Source: Nitrospina sp. (lineage in GTDB: Bacteria; Nitrospinota; Nitrospinia; Nitrospinales; Nitrospinaceae). Taken from it: a stretch of DNA of 12,429 nucleotides. The position numbers were made by a program, and so were the translations under genes. The DNA lies in NCBI GenBank assembly GCA_004357365.1, contig SMVT01000176.1, positions 1 to 12,429 on the forward strand, given 5' to 3'. This document shows positions 5,851 to 12,429 of this stretch, piece after piece (position 1 is the stretch's first letter; each line of letters begins with the position of its first letter). Below the pieces are notes generated by a model. That model saw only the letters and a program-made list of their open reading frames with translations. It was not told where the DNA came from and did not search any database.

Positions 5851-6519
5851 ATGTTCAGCAACCTCAAACGCCGCCTCCGCAATATTTTCATCACGGGAAT
5901 CCTGATCACCGTGCCCGTCGCCTTCACCCTGTTCATCCTCAACTTCCTGTTTAAGCTTCTGGACAACCTCGTCGTCCCCTGGTTCATCAAAACGCTGATC
6001 CGAATCGGCACCCCCATCCCGGAAGATTTTCGCCTGCCCGGCCTGGGATTGATCCTGATCGTCCTGCTCATTTTCGTGATCGGCGTATTGACCCAAAGCT
6101 TCCTCGGCGGCAAGCTGGTGCAACTCGGTGAAATGATCGTCGACCGCATTCCCGTGGTGCGAAGCATCTACACCGGCGCCAAGCAGGTGGTGACCACCAT
6201 CGCCAAGGCCGACACCAAAGCGTTCCGCAAAGTGGTCCTGGTGGAATTTCCGCGCAAGGGCATTTACTCGTTGGGTTTCATCACCGGCTACACCGAAGGC
6301 GAAGTGCAGGAGTTGACCAACGCCAAACTGGTCAACGTATTCGTGCCGACCACTCCCAACCCCACTTCCGGGTTCCTGGTCTTCGTGGCCAACGAGGAAA
6401 TCATCGAGCTCACCATGACGATAGAGGATGGCATCAAGTTCATCATCTCGGTGGGCATCGTCACGCCGGAATACCACCAGGGAAAGATACTCGAACTGAA
6501 AAAAGATTATCAGGCGTAA
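5851..6519 (+). CDS. DUF502 family inner-membrane protein
   Basis: This 222-residue protein has two predicted transmembrane segments (about 12-36 and 64-84) after a basic N-terminus (NLKRRLRN), the DUF502 (PF04367) layout. The family signature DRIPVVRSIYTGAKQV is at 98-113, followed by a soluble beta-rich half (VVLVEFPRKGIYSLGFIT, VFVPTTPNPTSGFLVFV). The length is normal for the family. The positive-inside rule places the N-terminus in the cytoplasm. The molecular role of DUF502 proteins is not established, so none is given. The ATG has no obvious Shine-Dalgarno, but no alternative start fits the membrane segment better. The gene appears monocistronic and converges on the efflux operon. The 230 bp between them (6520-6749) hold only a small GGTTTC/GAAACC hairpin at 6689-6704 without a T-run. 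Confidence 0.88.
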   Translation: MFSNLKRRLRNIFITGILITVPVAFTLFILNFLFKLLDNLVVPWFIKTLIRIGTPIPEDFRLPGLGLILIVLLIFVIGVLTQSFLGGKLVQLGEMIVDRIPVVRSIYTGAKQVVTTIAKADTKAFRKVVLVEFPRKGIYSLGFITGYTEGEVQELTNAKLVNVFVPTTPNPTSGFLVFVANEEIIELTMTIEDGIKFIISVGIVTPEYHQGKILELKKDYQA

Positions 6520-6749
6520 GCCCCTCCCCTCTTGGGATTTGAGACGAACACCGCAAACCCGCAAAAGCTGTCTGGGACGGGTTCACCCGCTGGACCGCCC
6601 CATAGAGGGCGTGGGTACTGTTCGCCCGCACATCCAAAGCGCCCGGTCGTACTCCATCACATTTACATTTCTCAGGTTTTCCACTCCCGGTTTCTAAAGA
6701 AACCCGATCGCTATCGCCAAACCAGATGAGGGCCGTTGCCGGAGTTTGA

Positions 6750-9700
6750 TCAGGAGGGGGTTGTTTCCGCGGTTTGTAATTTATCGGCAAGGGATTGTTG
6801 GACGAGGTCTTCTTTGCGGGTGCGCAGGCCAAGGTCGGTCGTCAAGGAAATCAGAACGGGCACGAGGAACAGGGTGAAGAGGGTGGAGAACATCAAGCCG
6901 CCGATCAGGGCGGTGCCCATGCCGCGGTACAGCTCGGTCCCGGCGCCTTCGCCGAACGCCAGCGGCAGCATGCCGCACACCGAGGAAATGACCGTCATCA
7001 TGATGGGCCTGAGACGGGTTTCGCAGGATTTCTGCAGGGCCTCGCGTTCGTCCATGCCGGAACGGATGTTGTTCAGCATTTGATGCACGATCAGGATAGC
7101 GTTGTTCACCACGATGCCCGCCAGAATGATGATTCCCAACTGCGTCAAAATGTCGAAGGTGATCCAGTCCCAACCCCGGACTATGGCTTCGACATCGCGC
7201 ACCTGAAAGTCTTCAAGGATGGCGCGGATGTTCATTCTCTGCAGAGCGTTGTTCCCGGCTATACCGAAGAACGAACCCGAGACCGCCAGGGCCACGGTCA
7301 GCATGACAATCAAAGGCCGCATGAAGGATTTGAACAGCGCGACCAGCAGAAGATAAATAAATCCGACCGCATAAACAAAACTGTTCATCAGCGATTTCTC
7401 GGTCGAGGCCAGATCATCGGCGGTGCCGCCGATGCGCAATCCATATTCCTCCGACAGGGTTCCCCTAATAGGGACAAGATACTCTTCTTCCACACGCTGG
7501 ATCACTTTCTGCATGGGGTAGGACTTGTGCACCTGGACCAGCAGTTTGACCGACCGTTCCTTTTCGATATGATCAATGCGTGCCGGTCCCGATGAAATTT
7601 CAATATCCACCAAATATCCCAGGTTGGTCATCATTTCTTCATCGGTCCAGATGGGGAGATCTTTATAATCGTTCAACCCCAGCTTCTCCTCATTCGCCCG
7701 CACCAGGACGAAGTCGATCGGGTCTCCCCGGTCGTTGAATTCCCCTAGATATTTTCCGGCGTTGAGGGATTCGATGATTTCGCCGATTTCCGGCACCCCC
7801 ATTTTAAGGCGCGCGGTGTTCACCCGCCGGGGAATGAAACGCAGTTCGGGATTCACCAGCTTGAACTCCGGACGAACGGAATGAACGCCTTCACTTCCTG
7901 TGATGTCTTTTATCAAATCCAGAGCGATCCGCTTCAACTCGAAAATATCCGGTCCGACGATTTCCAAGTCGAAGGTCTTGGAGGCGGACCGGAAGATCGG
8001 GTATTGTGATGCGAATGCGAACCGGTATCCTGGTATCTGGAAGATGCGGCCTCCCATCTCCTGTGACTTCACGGCCATTTTCACCTCGCCACGCTGTCCC
8101 CGGGCCAGTTCGGGTTTGACGATCGCCCCGCCGCCGTTGAACCGATTCGAAAATACGAGAAAGTTGTCATTCACATCTTCCATCCGGGTAATTTCCTTTT
8201 CGTACTCAGCGAAGTATTTCATGTTCTGTTCCGCCGGCACCCCCGCCACCGGCTCGATGAACATGAACACCATGTTGCTGTTGCCGAAAGGCAGGTAATC
8301 GCGCTCCGGCAGAATACGCATGCTCCACACCGTCAACCCCACGATACCGAGTATCACTCCCAGCTTCACGATCACATGACCGACTCCCGCTCCCAGAACA
8401 AATTTCATGGACCGCGAATAGCCTGAAGCCAGAGCCTCTCCCAAAACCACCAGAGGTCTTAACGGCCCGCGATGCAGAAAACCCGGATCATAGGTCTCCC
8501 CCGGCCGCAGGCGGATCAACAGCGTCGCCAACGTCGGAATCACGGTGATGGAAACCATCAACGATAAAGCGATGCTGGCACTGATGGTGATGGCAATATC
8601 CTGGAACAACTGGCCCGCTTCCTCCTGAATGAACACCACCGGCAAGAACACGGCCAGCGTGGTAAGGGTGGACGACAACACCGCGCCCCACACCTCCACG
8701 GTCCCGTCATACGCGGCCCGGAACACGCCCTTTTTCATGGTCAGGTGGCGAAAAATATTTTCCAGGACTACGATGGAGTTGTCCACTACCATGCCCACCG
8801 CGAAGGCCATCCCGGCGAGCGAAATGATGTTGATGCTTCGCCCGAGCACTTTGAGAACGATGAACACCGCCACCAGGCTGACGGGAATGCTGATGGCGAT
8901 AATCAACACCGACCGCACCGACCCCAAGAACAACAGAAGGACTATCACCGCCAGCGCCGCACCGAGGGCCAGGTTTGATTTCACCAGGGACATCGCTTCG
9001 TCGATGTAGTCGACATCCTTGTAAACAATCTTCAACCGCATCGGGATGCCGCGGTTGATCAGTTCGCGGTTCAACTGTTGGATCGCTTCCGCGGCGAGGT
9101 TGCAGGTGCTGACGACATTGGCGCCCTGCTCACGGATGATGCCGAATGCGTTGGAGATGCGCCCATTGATCCGCACCAGCGAAGAGGTCCGCTTGTACCC
9201 ATCGACCACTTCGGCAAAGTCGCGCACCCGGATGGTTTTATTGCCGTCGCGCTTGATGATGGTTTTTAAAATGTCCTCCGGATTCTTGAATTCGCCCAGG
9301 GTGCGAACGGTATATTCGCGGTTGTTTTCTTCATGAAAACCGGCGCGGGTGTTCTGGTTTTCATTGGTGAGTGTCTTGATTACGTTCTTGTACGTGAGAT
9401 GCAGACGGGCCAGGCTGTAGGGATCGAATTCGACCCGCATCTCCCTCTCCTCGCCGCCGAAATGCCACACCTCCGAAACCCCCTCCACGCGTTGCAGGAG
9501 GGGAACGATGATATCCTCCCCGATTTTGAACATGTAGTTCTGGTTTATATCCGGCATTTTCGGATCGGGCTTCTCCACGATCACCCACATGATGGGGTTG
9601 GAGTTGTCGGTGGAGATGGACTTCAGGACCGGCTTGTCGGCGAGCACCGGCAGGTCCTTCACCTGCTGGAGCTTGTTGTTGACGTCGATGGTGGCGATTT

Positions 9701-10004
9701 TCTTGTCGGTGCCCCATTCAAATTCCAGGGTGATGGTGCTTTCCCCGTGTTGGCTCCGGGAGGTCATCTTCTTGAGACCCTCGACCGTCTCCAGTTGTTC
9801 CTCCAGCCGGCGGGTGATATTGCGTTCGACTTCGTTGGGGGAAAGTCCACGGTATTTCGTCCGCACTTCGATCAGGGGTTTGTCCACGGTGGGGGTGAGT
9901 TGCCGGGGCAGGGTGTTGTAGCAGAAGAGTCCAATGACGGTCGTCATCACGATGGCCACCATCACCGTGTGATAATTCCGGATGGAGCGGTCAACGAGTT
10001 TCAT
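6750..10004 (-). CDS. RND family efflux pump permease (inner-membrane subunit)
   Basis: This 1084-residue protein has standard RND pump architecture: TM1 at about 12-31 (TVMVAIVMTTVIGLFCYNTL), a first periplasmic loop with porter motifs (LSPNEVERNITRRLEE, DVNNKLQQVKDLP, FGGEEREMRVEFD), a TM2-6 bundle from about 340, a second large periplasmic loop, and TM8-12 near the C-terminus. The TM4 proton-relay motif is GMVVDNSIVVLEN: D408 is kept, while the neighbour that is Asp in AcrB is N409. In TM10, GIVVNNAILIV has Asn where AcrB has its relay Lys. Both are seen in divergent HAE-1-like and related RND branches, so the pump is probably active, but the substrate cannot be assigned. About 20-25 extra residues lie between TM9 and TM10 (roughly 920-945). 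The start ATG overlaps the adaptor's stop by one base (TGATG), so translation is probably coupled. No outer-membrane factor gene is in the window. Confidence 0.93.
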   Translation of the reverse strand: MKLVDRSIRNYHTVMVAIVMTTVIGLFCYNTLPRQLTPTVDKPLIEVRTKYRGLSPNEVERNITRRLEEQLETVEGLKKMTSRSQHGESTITLEFEWGTDKKIATIDVNNKLQQVKDLPVLADKPVLKSISTDNSNPIMWVIVEKPDPKMPDINQNYMFKIGEDIIVPLLQRVEGVSEVWHFGGEEREMRVEFDPYSLARLHLTYKNVIKTLTNENQNTRAGFHEENNREYTVRTLGEFKNPEDILKTIIKRDGNKTIRVRDFAEVVDGYKRTSSLVRINGRISNAFGIIREQGANVVSTCNLAAEAIQQLNRELINRGIPMRLKIVYKDVDYIDEAMSLVKSNLALGAALAVIVLLLFLGSVRSVLIIAISIPVSLVAVFIVLKVLGRSINIISLAGMAFAVGMVVDNSIVVLENIFRHLTMKKGVFRAAYDGTVEVWGAVLSSTLTTLAVFLPVVFIQEEAGQLFQDIAITISASIALSLMVSITVIPTLATLLIRLRPGETYDPGFLHRGPLRPLVVLGEALASGYSRSMKFVLGAGVGHVIVKLGVILGIVGLTVWSMRILPERDYLPFGNSNMVFMFIEPVAGVPAEQNMKYFAEYEKEITRMEDVNDNFLVFSNRFNGGGAIVKPELARGQRGEVKMAVKSQEMGGRIFQIPGYRFAFASQYPIFRSASKTFDLEIVGPDIFELKRIALDLIKDITGSEGVHSVRPEFKLVNPELRFIPRRVNTARLKMGVPEIGEIIESLNAGKYLGEFNDRGDPIDFVLVRANEEKLGLNDYKDLPIWTDEEMMTNLGYLVDIEISSGPARIDHIEKERSVKLLVQVHKSYPMQKVIQRVEEEYLVPIRGTLSEEYGLRIGGTADDLASTEKSLMNSFVYAVGFIYLLLVALFKSFMRPLIVMLTVALAVSGSFFGIAGNNALQRMNIRAILEDFQVRDVEAIVRGWDWITFDILTQLGIIILAGIVVNNAILIVHQMLNNIRSGMDEREALQKSCETRLRPIMMTVISSVCGMLPLAFGEGAGTELYRGMGTALIGGLMFSTLFTLFLVPVLISLTTDLGLRTRKEDLVQQSLADKLQTAETTPS

Positions 10005-11383
10005 CAGGTGCCCCGCTGACCGGCTTTGGGCCGGGCTTTTCCTTTCTCCACGGCGTTGAAGGGAGGTTTCGCCTGGGGTTGCGGATTGGTGAGAAATACC
10101 TTAACTCCGGGAAACACCGCGCCGGACCCGCGCAGGATCAACTGGGTCTGCAGGTTCAATTGATGGGTGAAATCGTCGATCTCCACCAGATTGTCTCTTT
10201 CCATAAAGGCGCGCACCGGTACCCGTTTGGCGTGTCCTTGTTCCACGACATACACGACCGTGCCCTTTTCATTGATCACCAGCGCAATGGACGGCACATG
10301 CTTGATCTGGCGGCGCGTGTCGAACTGCAACCGGGCTTTGAGGGTCAACCCGGGAAACAGGCTGTTTATTTTACGGGGCAGATCCACCTGCAGCCGTATG
10401 TTTCCCGAAAAGATGCTGGCATCGGGAATCACGCGGACCCGTTGCTTCAAGTTTCGTTTGATAGGGAACTCAAGGCCCAACTCCTCCACCTTGAAGTCGA
10501 TGCGGCTGATTTTCTCCAGCTTGCCACGGTACCTCTGGGGAATTTCCAGAATCGCTTTCAGCCGGGAGGATCCAATCATCTCCAGGATGGCGGTGCCCGG
10601 TCCGGCATAGGCCCCCACTTCGATTTTTTTGGAAATGACCACACCGTCGAAAGGCGCCCGGATGACGGCCTTGGACCGGTTCAATTGTGCCATGGCCAGT
10701 TGTTTGGTGACCGAGTCGAGGTTGGACCGGCTCTTCAATATATCTTCTTCGCGGGAGCTCCCGCCGGCGGCCGACGCCGCCTGGCTGGCGCGCAGGGTTT
10801 CCTGAGCGCGGGCGACCTTGTCGTTGGCTTCATCCAACAAGGACTGGGAAACCACCCCGTCCAGCACCAGTTGTTCCATTCTTTTTTGTACTTTAACCGC
10901 AAGATTGAGGGCGCTCTGATCCGCATTGGCCTGGGCCTTCAGTTTTTCTTGGTCTTCCGGACGAAGCCCGCTCAGGGTTTTTTCATATTCCTTGCGGGCG
11001 CTGGTCTGCTCCGCCTGCAAGCGTTCCACTTCGAGGAGGTATTCCCGGATATCGATACGGGCCAACACCTGCCCCGCCTTGACTTGTGAGCCTTCCTCCA
11101 CCGGCAACGCCTGGATGCGCCCGTTCACCTCGGAGGTCACGACCACCCGTTGCTCCGCCACGACATTGCCCACCGCCTGAATTTCGTCGATGACATCCTT
11201 GAAGATCACCTTGCCGATTTGAACCGGAAGCACCAGCTCCCGTTTGGGCTTTTGGACGGACGGGTCCGGTTCCGCCTGGCCACAACCCACCAGCAGAGCT
11301 AAAGCGAGCGCGAGGGTCCATCCCGGAGGGCGTCTCCAAACAGAAATTTTCCGATATCCAATAGGTTGTGTCATAAGATTCAT
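10004..11383 (-). CDS. RND efflux periplasmic adaptor (HlyD/membrane fusion protein), lipoprotein
   Basis: This 459-residue protein links the RND pump encoded next to an outer-membrane channel. A basic N-region, a hydrophobic core (TLALALALL) and the lipobox LVGC predict signal peptidase II cleavage and lipidation of C34. The domains follow in the usual order: lipoyl-like halves at 80-110 (VVVTSEVNGRIQALPVEEGS) and 240-268 (VIRAPFDGVVISKKIEVGA), separated by an alpha-helical coiled-coil hairpin (about 113-235); then a beta-barrel (about 270-355) and a membrane-proximal domain. The C-terminal 30 residues are Lys/Pro-rich and look disordered. I chose the ATG at 11383; a TTG at 11392 would extend the frame by three codons but leaves about 10 nt of leader after the predicted promoter, and an ATG at 11374 is also possible. 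It is first in the two-gene operon. Confidence 0.92.
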   Translation of the reverse strand: MNLMTQPIGYRKISVWRRPPGWTLALALALLVGCGQAEPDPSVQKPKRELVLPVQIGKVIFKDVIDEIQAVGNVVAEQRVVVTSEVNGRIQALPVEEGSQVKAGQVLARIDIREYLLEVERLQAEQTSARKEYEKTLSGLRPEDQEKLKAQANADQSALNLAVKVQKRMEQLVLDGVVSQSLLDEANDKVARAQETLRASQAASAAGGSSREEDILKSRSNLDSVTKQLAMAQLNRSKAVIRAPFDGVVISKKIEVGAYAGPGTAILEMIGSSRLKAILEIPQRYRGKLEKISRIDFKVEELGLEFPIKRNLKQRVRVIPDASIFSGNIRLQVDLPRKINSLFPGLTLKARLQFDTRRQIKHVPSIALVINEKGTVVYVVEQGHAKRVPVRAFMERDNLVEIDDFTHQLNLQTQLILRGSGAVFPGVKVFLTNPQPQAKPPFNAVEKGKARPKAGQRGT

Positions 11384-11409
11384 AGCTTTCAATCAAGGGC
11401 TTTAGTTTC

Positions 11410-11438
11410 ATTATCTTATATCGGCAAAGTGATTACAA
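11410..11438 (-). promoter_or_regulatory. Sigma70-like promoter of the RND efflux operon
   Basis: On the - strand, TTGTAA (11438-11433), a 17-bp spacer and GATAAT (11415-11410). The transcript would start near 11402, about 20 nt before the ATG at 11383. Spacing is ideal and both boxes are near consensus. No regulator gene is adjacent. Confidence 0.55.
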
Positions 11439-11507
11439 ACAAAACCCCGGGCCCAGCAGGGATGCCCCCTTCACGTTGTGTCGGCTGACGCGGCCCATCC
11501 TTTCAAT

Positions 11508-11539
11508 CCCCATGAAAAAAGGACTCCCTTTTAATGGGG
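11508..11539. promoter_or_regulatory. Inverted repeat in the divergent promoter region
   Basis: CCCCAT (11508-11513) pairs with ATGGGG (11534-11539), and inside it AAAAGG (11517-11522) pairs with CCTTTT (11527-11532), separated by a small internal loop. There is no T-run on either side, so a terminator is unlikely. Its place between two divergent transcripts suits an operator or a leader structure, but no binding family is recognisable. Confidence 0.35.
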
Positions 11540-11567
11540 AAATCGTCAGGAAATCGGACCTTGTGTA

Positions 11568-11597
11568 TTGTCCTTCCCGGCCCATCCGTGCTATTAA
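11568..11597 (+). promoter_or_regulatory. Weak candidate promoter for the acyl-CoA ligase gene
   Basis: TTGTCC (11568-11573), an 18-bp spacer and TATTAA (11592-11597) lie about 50 nt before the ATG at 11646. Both boxes are imperfect. It is the best candidate on the + strand of this intergenic region. Confidence 0.3.
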
Positions 11598-11645
11598 TAA
11601 ACTTCTTTCGCATCGGCCTCTGGAACCCTCTTTCCGGTAAAACCC

Positions 11646-12429
11646 ATGGCCCTCGAATTTTATAAAATCCTGCAATCCCACGCCCAGTCCCAACCGGATC
11701 ACCCGGCACTGATCGACGGCGCGGACACGGTGACCTATTCCCAACTGCTGGACCGGGTGGAACGCTTTGCCGGCGCCCTGGATTCGTTGAACCTGGACGC
11801 CGATAGCAAGCTGGGCCTGCTGTGCCTCAACCAGAAAGAATATCTGATCGCGTTTCTGGGAGCTCTGCTCAAGGGCCTGCCGGTGGTCCCCTACAATTTC
11901 ATGCTGACGCCGGAGGATCAGGTGTACATCACCCAGGATGCCGGAGTGGACCTTATAGTGATCAATCCGGCATTCATCAAGCCGGAGACCTCCCGATTTT
12001 TTTCCATTTTCAAACAGCGGATCGTCACCACGGAATTTCCCGGAGGCCTGTTGCCCGAGGACGGCACCCTGCTTTTCGACGCATTTTTAAAAACCGGAAA
12101 CCCGGACGCGGCCCGGCAACGGCACCAGCGCAGTGAAGACATCCCGGACGTTATCATGTACACCTCCGGCACCACCGCCCGGCCCAAAGGGGTGATGCTG
12201 GACGAAAGCATGTTTCACGCCAACAGCACCGGAGTCCAGGAGCATCTGCAATTTTCCGCTGAAGACCGGGCGATCATGGCCCTGCCCCTGTTTCACTCAT
12301 TCGGCAACATGATTTCGCTGGTGTTTCTGCGGGCGGGTGGCACGATCATCCTGTTGCCGCAATTTCATCCGAAAACCATCCTTGCCACCATCGCCGAACA
12401 GCGGGCGACAGTGTTGCCGCTGGTGCCGA
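11646..12429 (+). CDS. AMP-forming acyl-CoA synthetase/acid ligase (ANL superfamily), 5' part
   Basis: The frame is open from the ATG to the right edge (261 codons, no stop) and continues outside. The start MALEFYKILQSHAQSQPDHPALIDG, with VTYSQLLDRVERFAGAL at 29-45, is the usual N-terminus of an adenylate-forming ligase. The nucleotide-binding A3 loop is YTSGTTARPKGVML (172-185), with Ala where most members have Gly. The A4 segment ALPLFHSFGN lies at 212-221. The enzyme would activate a carboxylic acid as acyl-AMP and transfer it to CoA or a carrier protein in the cytoplasm. LPLFHSFG suits a fatty-acid-type substrate, but the specificity region and the C-terminal lid lie beyond the window. 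The ribosome binding site is weak (CCGGTAAAACCC before ATG). It is transcribed divergently from the efflux operon, and a functional link is not evident. Confidence 0.9.
   Translation, partial: MALEFYKILQSHAQSQPDHPALIDGADTVTYSQLLDRVERFAGALDSLNLDADSKLGLLCLNQKEYLIAFLGALLKGLPVVPYNFMLTPEDQVYITQDAGVDLIVINPAFIKPETSRFFSIFKQRIVTTEFPGGLLPEDGTLLFDAFLKTGNPDAARQRHQRSEDIPDVIMYTSGTTARPKGVMLDESMFHANSTGVQEHLQFSAEDRAIMALPLFHSFGNMISLVFLRAGGTIILLPQFHPKTILATIAEQRATVLPLVP

Noticed and set aside
5833..6564. 243-codon open frame on the - strand over the DUF502 gene
   Set aside because: It is His/Asp/Gly-rich with low complexity (HQDH, DENEQDDQDQ), typical of an antisense shadow; the + strand gene carries the family signature and membrane segments.
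8773..8784. Asn next to the TM4 Asp of the RND pump as a sign of inactivation
   Set aside because: GMVVDNSIVVLEN is a common form in divergent RND pumps, and one relay Asp remains.
9333..10019. 228-codon + strand frame opposite the RND pump start
   Set aside because: It is antisense to conserved RND porter motifs and rich in His/Asp/Gly/Val as expected of a shadow frame.
10079..11089. 336-codon + strand frame opposite the adaptor gene
   Set aside because: It has no recognisable domain and covers the well-supported HlyD-type adaptor on the - strand.

Overview
The window reads as a piece of a Gram-negative bacterial chromosome: it has a lipoprotein-anchored RND efflux operon, Sec-type signal peptides and sigma70-like promoters. 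The main part (about 2,640 to the end) is GC-rich, with dense, ordinary coding. The combination of a DUF502 protein, a YVTN propeller and a TPR-FGE protein would suit a Nitrospinota-like or deltaproteobacterial-like lineage, but that is only an impression; no marker gene here settles the taxonomy.

Positions 1-2376 differ clearly. They are A/T-rich (18 of 60 bases are G/C at 1141-1200, against 36 of 60 at 6121-6180) and carry a tight + strand operon: the tail of an unidentified gene, a DUF1611/DgcN-type P-loop protein (77-1267) and an alanine/ornithine-racemase-family PLP enzyme (1291-2376). The pair looks like an amino-acid stereochemistry module, with N-acylation of a D-amino acid beside racemisation, and was probably acquired by transfer.

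Positions 2377-2854 hold no gene but are crowded with relics: a possible IS3-type terminus, a decayed tRNA-Lys(CUU) 3' half, and a tRNA-Ala(GGC) 3' half split by a 43-bp insertion containing a GC hairpin. The same tRNA-Ala-end-plus-hairpin unit recurs at 4279-4310, and an intact tRNA-Ala(GGC) lies at 5546-5618, all in one orientation. The TPR-FGE gene (2855-4186, +) and the YVTN beta-propeller gene (4338-5363, -, with a clear terminator at 4225-4271) lie between these copies. This is the layout expected of repeated integration at the 3' end of a tRNA gene, although no integrase is present here.

From 5620 onward the content is conventional: a DUF502 membrane protein behind a good promoter; a two-gene RND efflux operon on the - strand (lipoprotein adaptor then pump, overlapping by 1 nt); and, divergent from it, the first 261 codons of an AMP-forming acyl-CoA/acyl-acid ligase that runs off the right edge. 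The efflux operon lacks an outer-membrane channel gene in this window.
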